From NCBI GenBank assembly GCA_949128115.1, contig OX421965.1, forward strand, positions 55,422,012 to 55,486,011: a DNA stretch of 64,000 bases, written 5' to 3'. The notes beneath the pieces were generated by a model. It had not been told where the DNA came from. It searched no databases and was given only the letters and a program-made list of their open reading frames with translations. The stretch is from Anaspis maculata. Taxonomy: Eukaryota > Arthropoda > Insecta > Coleoptera > Scraptiidae. Shown here piece after piece: positions 33,559 to 44,300 of this stretch (position 1 is its first letter; each line of letters starts with the position of its first letter). The position numbers were made by a program, and so were the translations under genes.

Positions 33559-33754
33559 TGTAACAAATACAAATACTACTGCCGACCCTGCTAGCCGTCA
33601 TCTGGAGGGTTAAACACCCCGTGGCTCGCAGCCTCTTTTTCTTCACACTATCCTATTTAGTTAAGTCGAGACCTTCGGTGCGCTCGCTTGTACGATATAT
33701 ATTTTTTATTAATAAACCGTAATACTACCAGGTTCCAGTATTATATTTATTACA
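33559..33754 (+). repeat. Gypsy-2 5' LTR
   Basis: TG...CA boundaries, AATAAA at about 33710, followed immediately by the tRNA-Lys-type primer site at 33755-33766. Confidence 0.9.
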
Positions 33755-33999
33755 GTGGCGCCCAACTCAGTGGCCTTCATTTGTTTGAAGTACCTTCTGA
33801 CCCAATCATAAAGCACAAGTGACTGAACACTGCTATCACAGTGCCAGATAACTCACTTCCCCGTTTGTGAATTTCCTGCATTATTACATAACGAGAGCGC
33901 AGTTACCTCTCGCGTACGTGTGCAGATCGACGCTCCAAGACGTCGCAACCAGAGAGACCCAACACGAGAGCCTACACCCGCTTCCTTCACGCCAAGAGG

Positions 34000-34971
34000 A
34001 TGGAGAACGTCGTGCAACACAACCCCGATGGAGGCGTGCAACAGCAACTGGCGAAACAGGTGTCGAGCATTCCACCTGATCAAGTAACCTTGCTGTTGCA
34101 GACCATGAAAAAACTACTGGAACAGCAAAGTGCCGTTCTGCAAGCAACGACTCCGCAAACATCGCGAGGCAATTTTGCTCATTGTACCGCGCATTTTGAC
34201 GGGAAAGGTGATGTCGAAGCCTTCATTGCAGCAGCGGACACGTACAAACAGTGTTTAAACATAGACGATCAGTGCGCGATAGTAGGTCTGTCGATGTTAT
34301 TGACAGACTTAGCCGCGACGTGGTACGTCGGCATATAAAAAACAATCACTAGCTGGAATGACGCTCTGGCTAAGAGCGTGTGAGCGTGTGAGCGTCTCTC
34401 CAACACACCTTTGGCGCAAGGAACCCTCCGCATAAGGTATTTTGCGAGCTTTACGCGAACGGACAAGGTGCGGACGCTACGGACATTTTCATTTGTCGCG
34501 CGCGAGCCTTTTTGGCACAGTTGCCTAGTGACTATATTTCCGAGATAGTGGAGTTAGACATGATATACGGGTTGTTGGCGTTCTGAATTCGCAAGGATTT
34601 ACCCCGCGACAGCGTCACCAGCTTCTCCGAGTTGCTGGATCACGCGCGCAAAGTGGAGACAATTCTCGCGGAATGCGAGACGCCCATGCCGCGACCGCCG
34701 TCGCCTAAGAACCAAAGACCACGCTGTGATTACTGCAGAGCATTTGGACACGCCATGCCGGAATGCAGGAAGCTGGCCTCGCAAAACAGCAGACCGCAGG
34801 AACCAGCTATACCTCCGCCGCACCTCAAAACGGAGCAGGTAACCTGCTACCTGTGCAGACAACCTGGTCACCTGCGTCAGAACTGCCCGAGCGACACGAG
34901 AGGTAACCCCTCTGCACTCCACACCAACTACACCAACGCAGGTTCCCTGGATCTATTTGCATTGGACGCCC
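34000..34971 (+). pseudogene. Gypsy-2 gag with two zinc knuckles, frameshifted
   Basis: ATG 34000 opens a Gag N-terminus with a helical stretch (QVTLLLQTMKKLLEQQ) and the capsid-like FDGKGDVEAFIAAADTYKQC, ending at a stop near 34338. Matches continue in other frames (ELYANGQGADATDIFICRAR, SFSELLDHARKVETILAEC) to two CCHC knuckles from about 34720 (CDYCRAFGHAMPEC and CYLCRQPGHLRQNC). At least two frameshifts and several stops are present, so no intact Gag is made. The gag-protease junction is cut by the insertion at 34977. Confidence 0.8.
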
Positions 34972-34985
34972 CGACGCACAGTGGA

Positions 34986-35067
34986 ACGACCGTGGCCAAG
35001 TGGTCGGACATCGGTCTCCCATGCCAAACGTCCTGGGTTCAAATCCGGTTGTCGGCAACTTTTTTTT
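34986..35067 (+). ncRNA. tRNA-like Pol III unit, left end of FB6
   Basis: Box A TGGCCAAGTGG at 34993-35003, box B GGTTCAAATCC at 35036-35046, then eight T at 35060-35067. The 5' ACGACCG can pair with CGGTTGT downstream, like an acceptor stem. The anticodon and T stems are poor, so this is tRNA-derived rather than a working tRNA gene. Confidence 0.6.
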
Positions 35068-36054
35068 CCTTCATTTTCTCGGTAATGCCGAGATCAATCC
35101 CACATTTTATTGCACTTCTTTAAATACTTTGATTTGACTCATGCTCACGTCAAGTGACATGCGTTTGTGGTCAAGTACAAAAAAGTTACAGAACGATTTA
35201 TAGCCGATACAAGGTATCAGGAAAATACTCATAACTTCCAAAGTGGCACGTATAAGCAGGCGTTTTTTCATTCATTTTGAAGAGGAAGATCTCCTCTTCA
35301 AACTGATATAGATCATCAATTGGATCTCGTTGGAGACTTTCCGCAATTGACCATATAAGTGAAGTTAGTGTCATAAATCAAGATTTGCGGGATTTACCTC
35401 CATTTTGAAACAAGATTACTTGAGATTTCCAAGGACGATTTCAATTCTGTTTGAATTGTTTGTTGGACTAATGTATCGGCCATCTGGCTTGTCTTCCATA
35501 AATCACAAGAAACTCCACATACACCTTCTATATACATATTTCATGACGGTGATGAATAAAACAGTGATGAAGTTCTGAAACTAAACCTTTCCGTAGGCCT
35601 TTGTATGGATTTAAACGACCAAGCTATGCAGATTCACATTCTATACATACGCCGATACATTGGTCCAACGAACAATTCAATCAAAATCGAAATCATCCCT
35701 GGAAATCTCAAGTAATCTTGTTCCAAAATGGAGGCAAATCTTGATTTGTGACACTTACTTCACTTAGATGGTCAATTGCGGTAAGTCTCCAACGGGATCC
35801 AATTGATGATCTATATCAGTTTGAAGAGGAGATCTTCCTCTTCAAAATGAATGAAAAAACGCCTGCTTAGACGTGCCACTTTGGAAGTTATGAGTATTTT
35901 CCTGATACCTTGTATCGGCTATAAATCGTTCTGTAACTTTTTTGTACTTGACCACAAACGCATGTCACTTGACGTGGGCATGGGTCAAATTAAAGTATTT
36001 GAAGAAGTGCAACAAAATGTGGGATTGATATTTGCATTACCGACAAAATGAAGG

Positions 36055-36137
36055 AAAAAAAAAGTTGCCGACGACCGGATTCGAACCCGGGACGTTTGGC
36101 ATGAGAGACCGATGTCCAACCACTTGGCCACGGTCGT
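36055..36137 (-). ncRNA. tRNA-like Pol III unit, right end of FB6
   Basis: Inverted copy of the left unit, better preserved: box A TGGCCAAGTGG, box B GGTTCGAATCC, and a nine-T run on the minus strand (A-run at 36055-36063). ACGACCG and CGGTCGT can form a full 7-bp acceptor-like stem. Transcription would run inward. Confidence 0.6.
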
Positions 36138-36151
36138 TCCACTGTGCGACG

Positions 36152-36493
36152 CCTCCCGCCGCTTCATCCAATCGTCCCCTTTTGCAAATCAAGGTAGCCG
36201 GTGCTCACGGAACAGGCCTATTAGACACGGGAGCTGGCCAAACTATTGCCGGCCCCAAACTGTACAAAATTTTGAAATCCCAAGGATGTCGCTTTGTCGA
36301 ACAAGTAAAAACTATACGGCTGGCTGACGGGTCCACCAAAACCAGTTATTTATTAGTGACGACCGCTGCTGTCACTTTGAATGATCGAGTCATAAATTCG
36401 ACGTTTATGGCCCTGCCAGATGCGGAAAATCAGACCATCCTCGGTAGCCCAGGCTTTTTAGTCGAAAAAACGGCAAAACATGGAACAAATTAA
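36152..36493 (+). pseudogene. Gypsy-2 aspartic protease
   Basis: Starts in phase with gag after FB6 is removed. It contains LLDTGAGQTIAGP, with the DTG active site of retroviral-type proteases, and continues through KTIRLADGS and NQTILGSPGFL to a stop at 36491-36493. About 110 residues, close to the usual protease length. Reverse transcriptase, which should follow, is absent. Confidence 0.8.
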
Positions 36494-36521
36494 AACACGG
36501 TCAATCTCTTCAGTTTTGGGT

Positions 36522-38955
36522 TCACTAGACTTTGCTGTATAACATACAAAAAGTCCCCAACTTTCCCCCGTGTGCGTCATTGTTTTTTTGACAGGCAAAG
36601 ATGAAGACACCTCAAAATGCACTTTCCGCTTGAAAATGCTCCTAGTTCTCAACCACTCAATCGATTTCTCTTATCTTGGTCTTGAATGAAAGATAATGAA
36701 TCAAAGTGGATGATATGGGATAGCTTTTGTCCGAAATTTGACACTAACAGACCTATTTTTTTGATAATGACACTTTTTTCGTGTTTTTTTTTCTTATGCT
36801 TCAGTTAACATTTTACTTTTGCATCGACCACTGAATATCACTCGGTATTATTATATGCAGTACATTCCTTACAGTTTTAGCTTCAAAATGACGTATCTTT
36901 TAGCTTCTTTGTGAATTGTCCAACAATTCCAATAAGGATTCTATGAAGTTACGTCAAACGCATTATATGGGGAAAATCACTTCAACATTATTAACCTAGA
37001 CTTTGATCTGTAATAATTGATCCTACGTTCAATATGCACAGCATCGTACTGACTAAATCTGGTCTGGTAGTACTCGTATGAGTAGGTACTAGGTACAGTT
37101 TCGCAATTTTCCTCAATGGTTTTAGAGCTTATAGTTTGTTCTTGTTATTGCCGTCTGCAATGTCCGGCAATTTCTCAGCTACTAAACTTCGGATTGCGCT
37201 TGGGTTTTTGCTAGATGATAGCTCAGGTACTCTAGATGTACAAACAACAAAGATATTTTATTTCATTATTCGTCCGTCCGTCCGTCTGTGTGTCTGTCAT
37301 TCCACGCAATATCGCGGCTCCTAGACCTCGGATTAACCTCGAGTTTTCGCTAGATAATAATAGCTAAGGTACTCTAGGTGTAAACCAACAACACGGTGGG
37401 CTACGCGGGAGCACCCACGTGTAGTTGGTCCCTGTCAAGACGCATCTTCCTCCAGCTCCGGAGACTCTTTTGAAGATAGTGTCTTGCAACTGCAAGAAGA
37501 ACTGCGGTCCAAAATGTAGATGCAGGCGATCTTCCTTGTCTTGTTCGCAGATGTGTAAGTTCTGTAGAGGCACAACATTTGAGAATCTACCCCACCTTGT
37601 TGAGTATGACCCTGAGGACGATCTGTTATTTTTATAAACTTATGTATTTAGTCCCTTTAGGTGCTAGATAACTTTGCTATTATTTTAGATGGGTATAGGT
37701 ACTATCGGTAGGTATTCGAGGTAACTATCGATTTATTGTTTGGAAATCAATAGACGAGTTTTTAACGGAACTAATATTGGACAAAATAAGCTTAGAGTAC
37801 GGATGGTAAGCTGGATGCGATTTTCTTCGACTACTAGTGAACTTGAAATTATAATAATAATAATTTGATATTTTTTGCAGAGCATGGCTATAAAAATCTT
37901 CCTGTGCTGTGCTAGACTTCCAATACATTATTAATATGTAAATACAATGTTGAAGCTCTGATTTGGAAAGATTGTGAGCATTTTTTATTGAAAAAAATGA
38001 TAATTTGCTCTTGAAAATTGTGGATTTTTAATTTACGATATTTTCACGTTGAATACATCAATGTTCGAAATTTCGAATAGGATCGATAACTGCAACTATT
38101 CCACGCATTTACATCAGGCATTCGACATAATTATCATTTCCTGAATACTATAAAATCGAGTTGGTTTGATGTTCGGTGTAAGCCAGCTTGGAACTGAAAA
38201 ATGTGGCTATACCCGCGGGAAAGTTGCTGTTGTTATATTATTATTATTTAATTGTAGAGTGTTCTTTTTTCGGAAACTAGAGAATTATTTTGGCTACAAG
38301 AAGAAACCTTGAAAGATGAAATCAAAGCCATATTACAGCTACAATACATTTTTTTCAACTGCGTGGAGATATTTTTGAGTGACATTTGGGACTTCGACAT
38401 TTTTTTCAATAAATTATTTTTCTCACCTTGTAACCACTTACGTCGCGTTAATGATATGATAGTCTTATGCAGAAAAGTCCATATAACTCATCCAATCTTG
38501 AATCCAAATGATTAATGCATCAAACGCAAAAAAACCCAAATTGAAAAACCGGCTATATTTTGGTCCCAAAATCACGTTTTTTTGCCGAAAATTGGTCAAA
38601 AGATTTTTTAAACAGAATTTAAATGTCATAATCGGATTTGCAAGGTCAGATTTAATGGGAAACGATACCCAACATGCCAGTGTTGTCTCAATATTATTGA
38701 AAACCAAATTTCTTGCATAGGTCACCCATTGCTCCCCTCCCGAGCTCCCCTTACGGGGACCATAGACATCTAGTTTGTCAATAAGTTCCACTTATAATCC
38801 AATGTATCCAAATATAATAAATTTGAAGCCACTGACTAGATTACTTTTGTCCTAGAATTTTTTTAATGAAAATTTTGACCCCCCCCCTCAAAAAATTATG
38901 ACGCACACGGAGGAAAGTTGGGGACTTTTAGTATGTTGTTTAGTAAGGTTAAGTG
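36522..38955. mobile_element. 2.4 kb TIR transposon remnant inside gypsy-2
   Basis: Inverted ends of about 68 bp share ACATAC(T/A)AAAAGTCCCC, CAACTTTCC and GTGTGCGTCAT. The outermost bases read CACTAGAC and GTTAAGTG, with GGT on both sides as a likely 3-bp duplication. The motif AACATACTAAAAGTCCC also occurs inside FB2, tying the two families together. A cysteine-rich remnant (37425-37637) and a short CCGTCCGTCTGTG simple repeat at about 37270 are the only notable contents; the rest is A/T-rich. Confidence 0.7.
37425..37637 (+). pseudogene. Cysteine-rich (CXC/tesmin-like) domain remnant
   Basis: Seventy residues with a dense cysteine pattern: SCNCKKNCGPKCRCRRSS, then CSQMCKFCRG, followed by an acidic tail EYDPEDDLLFL. 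A similar C-terminal block (CNCKxxCGxxCxCRxxxxxCxxxCxxC) occurs in many transposon-related insect proteins and resembles the CXC domain of tesmin/TSO1 proteins. It lies inside the TIR element at 36522-38955, so it may be the last piece of that element's own protein. No upstream part was recognised. The ATG is convenient rather than supported. Confidence 0.5.
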
Positions 38956-39003
38956 GGTACGATACCGTGAAGATTGCACGTGGATTAATTTGTTTCATGT
39001 TAA

Positions 39004-39586
39004 ATGCTAAAAAGCCTGGGCTACGGGGTCGATTTTGTGAGAAACGCCGGAATAACTATTGATATCACAAAGGGCACGTATGCCTTCGCGGATGCCCCGG
39101 ATACAAAGTACCAACTGACCTTCGAGACCTTCGCTAATTTGGGTGCAATAAGCGTCCTCCGCGAGGACGAAGGATCACTGCTAACAACCGAACGAGACGC
39201 TAGGGGAGGTGCCGCCTTCTTTGACACCGGGGACCCTGCATCGATCATTGCACCGCATCGCAGAAGGAAGATTTTTCGAACGAAAGCCGACCGCTTGCCA
39301 GAGGAGGGTCCCATCGAAAAATGTAAAACTGCCTGTGACTTCCTTTGTGGGCCGGTTCCTGAAAACGCCAAGTTCAAGAGTGACCGTGCGGCTCTTCCCA
39401 GCGACGGGGTTCTCTATCCTTTTTCACCTGGAGTCGATCACCGGAATCGCACCATCAATAGTGCAGGAGAGGCCCCTGTCCCACGGCGACGAAGACGTAG
39501 ACCGCGTAAAATGGCCCGCGCTACCACCCTAACTGTTGTTATTGTTCCGCCACGAGACGTTAGGCAGAACAATAGGGGAGGACTGT
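39004..39586 (+). pseudogene. Gypsy-2 residual pol segment
   Basis: A 194-residue open frame that begins GYGVDFVRNAGITIDITKGT, like the linker between protease and reverse transcriptase in gypsy pol. It ends in a basic segment (PRRRRRRPRK) typical of a pol or integrase C-terminus. The catalytic domains between are gone, so the frame is a deletion joint. It ends at TAA 39586-39588, just inside the 3' LTR. Confidence 0.55.
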
Positions 39587-39779
39587 AACAAATACAAGTA
39601 CTACTGCCGACCCTGCTAGCCGTCATCTGGAGGGCCAAACACCCCGTGGCTCGCAGCCTCTTTTTCTTCACACTATCCTATTTAGTTAAGTCGAGACCTT
39701 CGGTCCGCTCGCTTGTACGGTATATATTTTCTATTAATAAACCGTAATACTAACAGATTCCAGTATTATATTTATTACA
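39584..39779 (+). repeat. Gypsy-2 3' LTR
   Basis: Same length and boundaries as the 5' LTR; about 8 differences. Confidence 0.9.
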
Positions 39780-40000
39780 AACGCATGTATTTTTTGCGTG
39801 TGCGAGGTGATGGTGCCAGGCTATGGTACAAGGCGATGGTCGGTGCGCCGTTGCGGACACGAAAAGCCAGGCGATGTGCGAGGCCTCACTGCGGACACTT
39901 ACATTTAAAACAATGCATCTATTTTTTCTAACATACGAGGCTATGGGCGAGGCGAGGGTACCAGGCGATGGTCGGTACGCCGTTACGGCCACACACTAAA

Positions 40001-40164
40001 GGTGCGTTCAGTCAGCTTATTTAGCCGCAAGTTTTAGTTTTAGCCGTAACCGCTGCATCGCTTATTGGCTGTTCTGAGGAGGCCGGTTCATAAGAGCCAA
40101 TGAGCGTCGCTGCGCTTGCGACTAAAATTAAAACTTGCGGCTAAATAAGCTGACTGAACGCACC
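40001..40164. mobile_element. 164-bp palindromic MITE, GGTGCGTTCAGTC ends
   Basis: Ends GGTGCGTTCAGTCAGC and its inverse. The complementarity runs for about 35 bases without a break and then with mismatches almost to the middle. No target duplication was recognised. Confidence 0.75.
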
Positions 40165-40171
40165 TCAACTC

Positions 40172-40274
40172 CAAGTACGATTTCTGTTTCATGGGCATTA
40201 CTTCGGCTTTCCTCGAGGAATACTATTTCACGGTAATAGCCAAAAATATTTCCATGAAACAGAAATCGTACTTG
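40172..40274. mobile_element. 103-bp MITE, CAAGTACGATTTCTG ends
   Basis: Perfect inverted ends CAAGTACGATTTCTGTTTCA of about 23 bp around a 57-bp core. It lies only 7 bases from the previous MITE, inside the same Harbinger-family block. Confidence 0.7.
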
Positions 40275-40453
40275 AGTAACAGCTTGATTAAAAGTGATAC
40301 TTGAACAAGGTGCACTTGACAACGACTATGAATACGGGCATTAGTTAACTACCTACCTAGTGTTGAGCAGATTCAAAGCAGCACATTCATTTAGAGTTTC
40401 ATAAAGCTAGAGATTATCCATTTTTCATCATACCTAGTTAGATTTCTGTGAAA

Positions 40454-40840
40454 ATGTCGTATTACAACAAGACAAAATGTTGTCTTGCGAAATATTGCGA
40501 GTCCGCCTCTGATAATGGGCCACGTTCATTTCATTGGTAAGTTCAAAACTTATTTTGAAATAGACTCAGTCACTTATCTTACGATATTTATAGTTTTCCG
40601 AAAGATCCCACGGTTAGAAAAATGTGGACTGATGTGTGCAAGTTGCACCACAACGAGAACAACGTTTCCAGTTTGAGAATTTGCTCAAGGCACTTTGTAC
40701 CAGAAAATTTCAAATCTCATTCTGATGTGTTGCAAGCCCACCCAACTCCCTCGAAGATCCAGACTGAAGAAGGAAGCTGTGTCCCCATTCAACTTGCTAG
40801 CCACACACCGTTGTCTACGACCTGTGCAAATAGAAATTAG
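40454..40840 (+). CDS. THAP zinc-finger protein, N-terminal exons
   Basis: ATG 40454 begins exon 1 (40454-40536, donor GTAAGT). Exon 2 starts at 40594 after an AG. Splicing keeps the frame and yields a complete C2CH THAP domain: KCCLAKYC, FPKDP, a Trp in RKMWTDVC, then LRICSRHF and a downstream basic linker. THAP domains bind DNA in a sequence-specific way and occur in P-element-type transposases and in domesticated genes. Exon 2 runs to TAG 40838-40840 unless a donor upstream is used. A coiled-coil exon typical of such proteins sits beyond a 5.3 kb insertion at 46283. Whether this is a live gene or an old P-type transposon is open. Confidence 0.75.
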
Positions 40841-40963
40841 GATAAATGGTTAGTACGCATAAATCACCATGAAACCTTCGTTTCGTTAAGGGGTTTCTGA
40901 TGCGACTTAATAAGTTGTTGACGGGAATCGGTTTGATTTAATTTTTTTCGTCAAGTAGAAACT

Positions 40964-41228
40964 TGTTAGTGCGAGTGTGTTCGCGCATATGCCGCTTACC
41001 CTGACCGCCGTCAAGGGGTGCGGGGCACGGCAGCCTCCGGCTGCGGGTGAATGCTCTCATATCGATCAGTATCGAACCGAACTAGCTTGCGGGCACATGT
41101 GTGTTATCGCTTCTCGCGCGCCCACGCCGTATATGAATAGTTCGTAAATCGTTGTTCGTAATACTCTGTATGTCTTTGTTTATTAAATACTTTAATCAAA
41201 TCAGTGTCTACCTACCTCTGAACCTTCA
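40964..41228 (+). repeat. Copia 5' LTR
   Basis: TGTTAGTGCGAG...CTGAACCTTCA. Appears identical to the 3' LTR at 45438-45702 over 265 bases. Confidence 0.93.
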
Positions 41229-41242
41229 GGTTATGGGTCCAG
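41229..41242 (+). promoter_or_regulatory. Copia primer-binding site (initiator tRNA-Met internal type)
   Basis: GGTTATGGGTCCAG differs by one base from the complement of the initiator tRNA-Met anticodon arm (GGTTATGGGCCCAG). It starts at the first base after the LTR. Confidence 0.8.
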
Positions 41243-41311
41243 ATCTACACGGAAAAGATTTGTGATAAGTTGTGTAATCGAGTTTGTTGTTGTTAAAGCA
41301 CAGTGCTAAAA

Positions 41312-44300
41312 ATGAGTGCCACAAACTTGAGAATTGAATGCTTAAGCAAGGACAACTATGACACGTGGAAGATGCAGATGGAAGCCCTTCTAATAAAAAA
41401 CGATGCTTGGGTTTTTGTGAGCGGCCAGTCTGTCAAACCTGTCTTAGATCCAAATGATGCAACGTCCGCAGCGGCGATTCTTGCGTGGGAAAAGAATGAT
41501 AGCAAAGCGAAATCTGATATTATACTTGCTATCAGCCCGTCCGAATTGAAACAAATCAAAGGATGTGCGACGTCTCGTGAAGCTTGGTTAAAACTGGAAG
41601 GCGTATATCAGTCAAAAGGGCCCGCTCGAAAAGCGACGTTGTTGAAACAATTGACGTTGCAGCGTATGGAAGAAGGCACCGAGGTACGCGAACATTTGAA
41701 CAAGTTTTTCGACGCCGTTGACAAGCTGCAGGAAATGAATGTGGTAATAAACCCCGACTTGTTGGCGATTATGTTACTCTACAGTTTGCCGGCCAGCTTC
41801 GAAAATTTCCGATGCGCCATTGAATCCAGAGATGATTTACCTACTCCCGAAGTTCTGCGAGTAAAAATCATAGAAGAAAGTGACGCTAGAAAAACGGACA
41901 TGCGACGGACTTCGCAGAATAACCAAGGCAACGCGGCATTGTTTACAAATCGTAACAAAAATCAAAACAAGGGCGGAAATTTCAAGAAAAGTGCCGATTC
42001 GAGTTCTACCAAGGACAATAAAGGAACGTTCAAGTATCGTTGTCATAAATGCAGGGAAATCGGCCATAAAGCTTCGGACTGTAAAAACCAAGGTCGTGCT
42101 TTTGCAAAAAATGCCGATGTGAGTTTTTGTGCTCTGGAAACTCTACATTCGAACGTTTCGAAGAAGAAAGGGTGGTGCCTGGATAGTGGAGCTTCATCAC
42201 ATTTGTGCAACAATACCAGCGATTTCCTGGAGATACATCCTGAAAGTGGCAAGATAAATCTTGCAAACAACGAGTCGACACACATAGCTGCTCAAGGTAA
42301 AGCTGCATTCTCAGCTGACGTCTTCGGTGAGTCACAAAACATTTCTTTAAACAACACGCTGTATGTTCCGGATTTGCGTTCGAACTTACTGTCGGTGGGA
42401 AAAATAACCAAAAACGGTTATGAAGTTGTTTTTCGCAAAGACAATGCTCTTGTTATCGATACCGATGGAAACGTAAAAATGGTTGCTGACAAAATCGGTG
42501 AACTTTATTACGCGCGCGAAAGTGACATTACAGGTACCGGAATACCATCTTTGTACTCGGCTCTCGCGGCAGATTCCACAGCAGCAAAGACATTTGAAAT
42601 GTGGCATAGACGGTTGGGACATTTGAACGCGCGGGATATGGCCGATGCCATCAATAAAGGGTTAATGCACGGACTTGAAGCTTTGAAACCCGCCAAGTAT
42701 GTGAAAAACGAAATACAATGCGAGGTATGTCTTCAGGGGAAGATGGTGCGTACTCCTTTCCCGAAACGGTCTGACAGAGTAAGTGGCGAACTATTAGAAC
42801 TCATACACTCCGATGTGTGCGGTCCAATGCGCGTCGAATCGTTGAAAAGGACGCGTTACTTTGTCGAGTTCATTGACGATCGTTCTAAATGGTGCGTTGT
42901 TCGCTTCCTGAAATCGAAATCAGACGTGTTTGAAGCTACGAAGGAATTCATAGCAATGGTTGAAAATCAGAAAGGGAAGAAAGTTAAATGTCTTCAGACC
43001 GATAATGGTACAGAATATACCAGCCGTGAATTTGACGACTATTTGAAGAAACATGGCATTACTCGACGTTTGACAATTCCTTACAACCCGGAACAAAACG
43101 GAATTGCGGAGAGGAAGAATCGGACATTGCTTGACATGGCTCGTTGCTTGCTAGTGCAATCGGGTCTACCGCCTGTATTTTGGGCTGAGGCGGTGAATAC
43201 TGCGAATTTCATTCGAAACCGATGTCCTTCCAAGAGTCTAAATGGTAAAACACCTTACGAGGTATGGACCGGAAAAATACCTGACGTGAGCCTTTTCCGA
43301 GAATTCGGTTGTCGTGTCTTTTGTCTCAATAGACAACCAAACCGTGGAAAATTCGAGTCACGCTCGAAAGAAGGTATTTTCCTGGGCTACTCTGAAGAAT
43401 GCAAGGGATTCAGAGTGTGGTTCCCTGATGAAAGAAAAGTCGAAATTACACGCGACGTAAAATTCCTTGAATCTTCCGAACGTGTGAAAGGCGATTTCGA
43501 AGAATTCTTGCCTGAGGACGCGATCCCGCGGGAATCGGTTGTTCGTGAATCATCGCCACGGTTCATTGAAATTGAATCGAATCCAGCTCCAGCTGTTGAA
43601 GAAAACGATTCAGAAGAAGATGAAGTGGAAGAAGAAGAAGACGAGGTGATTAACCGAGTACCGCATGTCAGCCGTGCCGCAGGAAGACCGAGGATTATTA
43701 GAACAGGAGCCAGGGGAAGACCTCGTAAGATATATAGGCAAAATGTGGTCGATGCTAGAACCACAGAAATCGTCGAAGAGGCCTATATTTCTGAAGTTCC
43801 AATGAGACAAGCTATGATTTCTCCGGAAGTCGATGAATGGTATGATGCCATGGCTAGAGAAATCAAGTCCATCATCAAGAACGATACTTGGGAACTCGTC
43901 GAACGTCCTTCCAATAACATAGTCATTGGCAGTCGAATCGTGCTGAGGAACAAATTTGATGCAGACGGAAAACTTGAAAGAAGAAAAGCTCGGCTCGTGG
44001 CCCAAGGTTTCAGCCAACGTCCTGGAGTTCATTTCAAGGAAACATTCGCCCCGGTTGCAAGACTCAGCTCTATAAGAATCTTGACTTCATTGGCGGTGCA
44101 ATTTGGAATGAAGATAGAGCACCTTGACGTGACTTGTGCTTATCTAAATGGCGAACTAGAAGAAGAATTATTCATGGAACCTCCCAAATACCTTTCTCAA
44201 CTGCTTGAAATGATCCAATCTGAAGAGAAGAATGAAATTGGTATCAAGGCAAAGAATATGCTGAAATCATTGCAGAAAGGGGACAAGGTTTGTCTTTTGA

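Larger units (their letters stand above)
34977..36146. mobile_element. Palindromic element FB6 with a tRNA-like Pol III unit at each end
   Basis: 1170-bp element with inverted ends CACAGTGGAACGACCGTGGC and a 5-bp duplication CGACG (34972-34976, 36147-36151). Removing the element and one duplication rejoins the gypsy-2 gag and protease reading frames exactly (both fall in the same phase), which confirms the borders. Each end starts with a tRNA-like sequence having box A (TGGCCAAGTGG), box B (GGTTC(A/G)AATCC) and an oligo-T terminator. The two point toward each other. The remaining arms are complementary to a centre near 35550. No protein is encoded. A short fixed-length duplication and inverted ends suggest cut-and-paste or integrase-type insertion rather than SINE-type priming. 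Confidence 0.85.
33559..39779 (+). mobile_element. Internally deleted gypsy-type LTR element (gypsy-2)
   Basis: LTRs of 196 bp (33559-33754, 39584-39779) with TGTAACAAA...TTATTACA boundaries and a 4-bp duplication AACG on both sides (33555-33558, 39780-39783). The primer site directly after the 5' LTR is TGGCGCCCAAC, as in gypsy elements primed by tRNA-Lys. A purine tract (AATAGGGGAGGAC) precedes the 3' LTR. The LTRs differ at about 8 of 196 positions. Gag and protease are present but damaged; reverse transcriptase, RNase H and integrase are absent. Two other elements have inserted inside (34977-36146, 36522-38955). Confidence 0.92.
39784..40345 (-). repeat. Harbinger-family 5' block, inverted, with two MITEs
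   Basis: Reverse-complement match to about 4000-4190 of copy A, including the CCATCGCCTGG array, CGTAACGGCG, and the stretch with TGATACTTGAACAAGGTGC. It is interrupted by MITEs at 40001-40164 and 40172-40274. It is the continuation of 33420-33558 beyond gypsy-2. Confidence 0.6.

Noticed and set aside
34986..35067. Functional tRNA gene at the left end of FB6
   Set aside because: A and B boxes and terminator are present, but the anticodon and T stems do not pair well, and the unit is part of a repeated inverted end.
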